Below are positions 7,701 through 8,565 of a stretch of 8,565 bases of DNA, in pieces (the first letter of the stretch is position 1; each line of letters opens with the position of its first letter). Source of the stretch: Verrucomicrobia bacterium UBA6354 (GTDB taxonomy: Bacteria; Verrucomicrobiota; Kiritimatiellia; RFP12; UBA1067); the NCBI GenBank assembly GCA_002440145.1, contig DJRS01000120.1:1-8565 (forward strand), in the 5' to 3' direction. Below the pieces are notes generated by a model. That model saw only the letters and a list, made by a program, of their open reading frames with translations. It searched no databases and was not told the DNA's origin. Position numbers and translations under genes: made by a program.

Positions 7701-8565
7701 GTGAAGGCGTGGCGGGCGTATGGCATGAACGGGCTGGGCGACTTCCCCGGCGCACGCGACCTGATGTTGACGGCGCGTACGTTCATGGGGCAGAACGTCG
7801 TGTGGAACAGGTCTGACGACGTGAAGACGGCCGGCCTGAAGCCCGACAGCCCGGACGGCGTGATCGAGGTTCAGCGGCATCCACTGACGGACTATTCGCT
7901 TCCCGATTATCTCCATGATACGATCCGCGAGGTCTACGCGCCGCTCCTCGTCTTTCTTGCTGGCGACCCGAAGGACTTCACCAACAAGGACCACGCCTAT
8001 TTCGCCGGCGAGAAGATCGTGAAGAGCGTGGTGGCGGTCAACGACCACGTGACGCCGCGCAAGCTGACCTGCCGCTGGAAGGTGCGCGGCGGGGACGGCA
8101 TTCTCGCGCAGGACGACTTCACCTTCACGGTCGCCGCGGGCGGCATCGAGAAGAAGCCGATTGCCTTCACGGTGCCCAAGGTATTTTCACGGACGGCCGG
8201 AACGCTTGAAATCGAAGTCATCGCGGCGGACGGCCGGCTGGTGAAAGCCGACAGGATGGCGTTGCAGTTCTGGCCCGCCGCGTCCGCATCCGAATGGAAG
8301 GACGTCTCCTGCGTTCTCTACGATCCGGCGGGGCGGACGGCGCCCGTCCTGAAGGCCGCCGGCTTCCCGTTCCGCACGGTCGCGAAGCCCGAGGAAATCG
8401 GCGACGCGCGTCTGCTGGTCGTCGGCAGTCTCGCGCTGGACGGCACGAACGCCTTCCTGCAGGCGGTGGAGGCCTCCGGTGCGATCGACAATGGGCTGAA
8501 GGTGCTGGTCTTCGAGCAAAAGGCAGGCGCTCTCCCCGGCTTTGAGATGGTCGCCCCCAGTGCGC
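4779..8565 (+). CDS. Exported GH2-like multidomain protein with LamG-like domain, 3' end outside window
   Basis: The frame runs without a stop from ATG 4779 to the right edge: at least 1262 residues, the largest gene here. Residues 1 to about 21-24 are a Sec signal peptide. Residues 25-240 are LamG-like (EGTVAFWFKP at 91-100, WTHVAFTW at 158-165, YDDIRLYDAALSE from 220), followed by a beta-rich linker to about 400. Then come a GH2-type jelly roll (about 405-560: NGYWRV around W415, WYQRGF around W476, VYLNGK), a GH2-type Ig-like domain (about 575-687) and a GH2-type TIM barrel from FGFRE at 688 to about 1000. The barrel has HPSIIMW (801-807) and the candidate nucleophile E904 in VMETG. The GH2 acid/base position, normally NE, reads F811-N812. 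The 92-residue spacing from 812 to 904 is normal for GH2 enzymes. A beta domain follows (about 1045-1155), then the start of a GATase-like domain from 1178. Activity is uncertain: an altered mechanism or a binding-only role is possible. Substrate unknown. Confidence 0.92.
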   Translation, partial: MTIRSLMTGVLAGVCLAGADAFGAEPLCVFPLDGTGEAVVRAGAVPAKGVVYGRETWVKGVSGQGLDVRRHAYDQATCFIVDPVKDVSAKEGTVAFWFKPHWAENEPGSHTIVSAREKGWKPFRFYLVKGERGAVELSVVAPRQVQLFKKGIFKKDVWTHVAFTWCAATGEVVLYADGKPVARRPNKDAFGYPEPRATMILACGDGSSDRFKAKTGDGVYDDIRLYDAALSETEIFQLVTEGSSGTLKPVAAPGVEFAFTFRTNRLTSAQNLIRLEQADAADRTRLTLTAMGASGRLGLVLEADGKTQTLESADTFNLRVPTPVAFACADGALVWKIAGAEQGRLPFKGAFAGFTQAACAEGVRFIPAEKVARLPFLSRRDALAPVRGEDALWDLSDAQRRADGARRGVTLNGYWRVQPVDDFTLAPSSGDWLYVRVPGSFRSPLWGYHTLEDGKISEKITHVYRNRTNESYRAAWYQRGFATPKTVAGARVWLNFENLNGDTGRVYLNGKQICSFRRDGKIHPYVPNARRLDITDNLTRDGGMNVLSVYVDRHYIGLWRGKVAIGDHAEIALGDVWLETAPGKVALKTGIALSSYRTKSVTLRARLENPAHLTGKARIRFDFFRDGKAGFSTAQDVTLDGAAEQAFVWKAGWKDPVLWNVETPNVYEMRVSLVQDGQVVDSLPTRPFGFREAWVEDGKILLNGVNTRLRMWTSPGLNRVRYYYGADEAVGQYVAHVKEMNYNAIRYDTVGKTSQVGWTSYLTACDTMGLYNLFPMPPYEDEDLASYGADVERFLDWYGNHPSIIMWYTDFNTCCYAWNQDPAKLNDTDYNPPWKRYTRTRVQTAERVMRALDPGRECFQHAGGNSGRIFTSMNYQSYGTPLQEQEDWPAQWAARHVQPLMVMETGFPYPAQFMHFDNPKLGSLIPEHAARYFGDGVYGRETDPVPYFSEWAQPVVRPMNANQRDLTAAHHLRVVKAWRAYGMNGLGDFPGARDLMLTARTFMGQNVVWNRSDDVKTAGLKPDSPDGVIEVQRHPLTDYSLPDYLHDTIREVYAPLLVFLAGDPKDFTNKDHAYFAGEKIVKSVVAVNDHVTPRKLTCRWKVRGGDGILAQDDFTFTVAAGGIEKKPIAFTVPKVFSRTAGTLEIEVIAADGRLVKADRMALQFWPAASASEWKDVSCVLYDPAGRTAPVLKAAGFPFRTVAKPEEIGDARLLVVGSLALDGTNAFLQAVEASGAIDNGLKVLVFEQKAGALPGFEMVAPSA

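Noticed and set aside
5668..7816. Plus-strand open frames at 5668-6006, 5852-6433, 6722-7117 and 7196-7816
   Set aside because: They sit in other frames inside the continuous coding frame that starts at 4779, which carries the signal peptide and all recognised domains. Their translations are low-complexity and arginine-rich.
2773..8048. Long antisense open frames (about 2773-4617, 4533-6125 and 6147-8048 on the minus strand, 530-633 codons each)
   Set aside because: Their translations are arginine-, alanine- and valine-rich without recognisable domains. They lie opposite genes with signal peptides and clear domain motifs, and they are expected shadows of GC-rich codon usage.

Overview
GC-rich window in which essentially every base is coding and all genes lie on the + strand. 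It holds three complete or nearly complete genes for exported, carbohydrate-related proteins, plus the tail of a fourth. The style suggests a PVC-group bacterium, most likely Kiritimatiellota or Lentisphaerota. Pointers are GC-rich codons, a Sec-exported beta-rich protein carrying a 'PALWLDAS ... VEAYLAAKW' lectin-like domain, and tandem large atypical glycoside hydrolases. No rRNA or other phylogenetic marker is present, so this placement is inference.

Layout: (1) 2-574, the 3' end of a gene that enters from the left edge; its last 72 residues align without gaps to the end of the protein at 2821-4767. (2) 658-2784, a 708-aa exported beta-rich protein with an internal concanavalin-A/LamG-like domain. 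(3) 2821-4767, a 648-aa probable lipoprotein with a (beta/alpha)8 glycosidase-like domain, a class I glutamine-amidotransferase-like (GATase-like) domain and a C-terminal beta domain. (4) 4779 to the right edge, an exported protein of at least 1262 aa with no stop in the window: a LamG-like domain, a GH2-type jelly roll, a GH2-type Ig-like domain, a GH2-type TIM barrel, a further beta domain and the start of a second GATase-like domain.

Gaps are 83, 36 and 11 bp. The ribosome-binding site of gene 4 overlaps the stop codon of gene 3, so at least genes 3 and 4 are probably co-transcribed and translationally coupled. Together they look like part of a polysaccharide-degradation locus: a binding or display protein plus several hydrolase-like enzymes in the cell envelope. 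No SusC/SusD pair, sulfatase, transporter or regulator is in the window. The most notable point is that the GH2-like protein keeps the nucleophile glutamate (E904) but has asparagine (N812) where GH2 enzymes carry the acid/base glutamate. The neighbouring gene 3 protein also has an atypical candidate acid/base motif (SE instead of NE).

No RNA gene, mobile element, CRISPR array, convincing promoter or terminator was seen.
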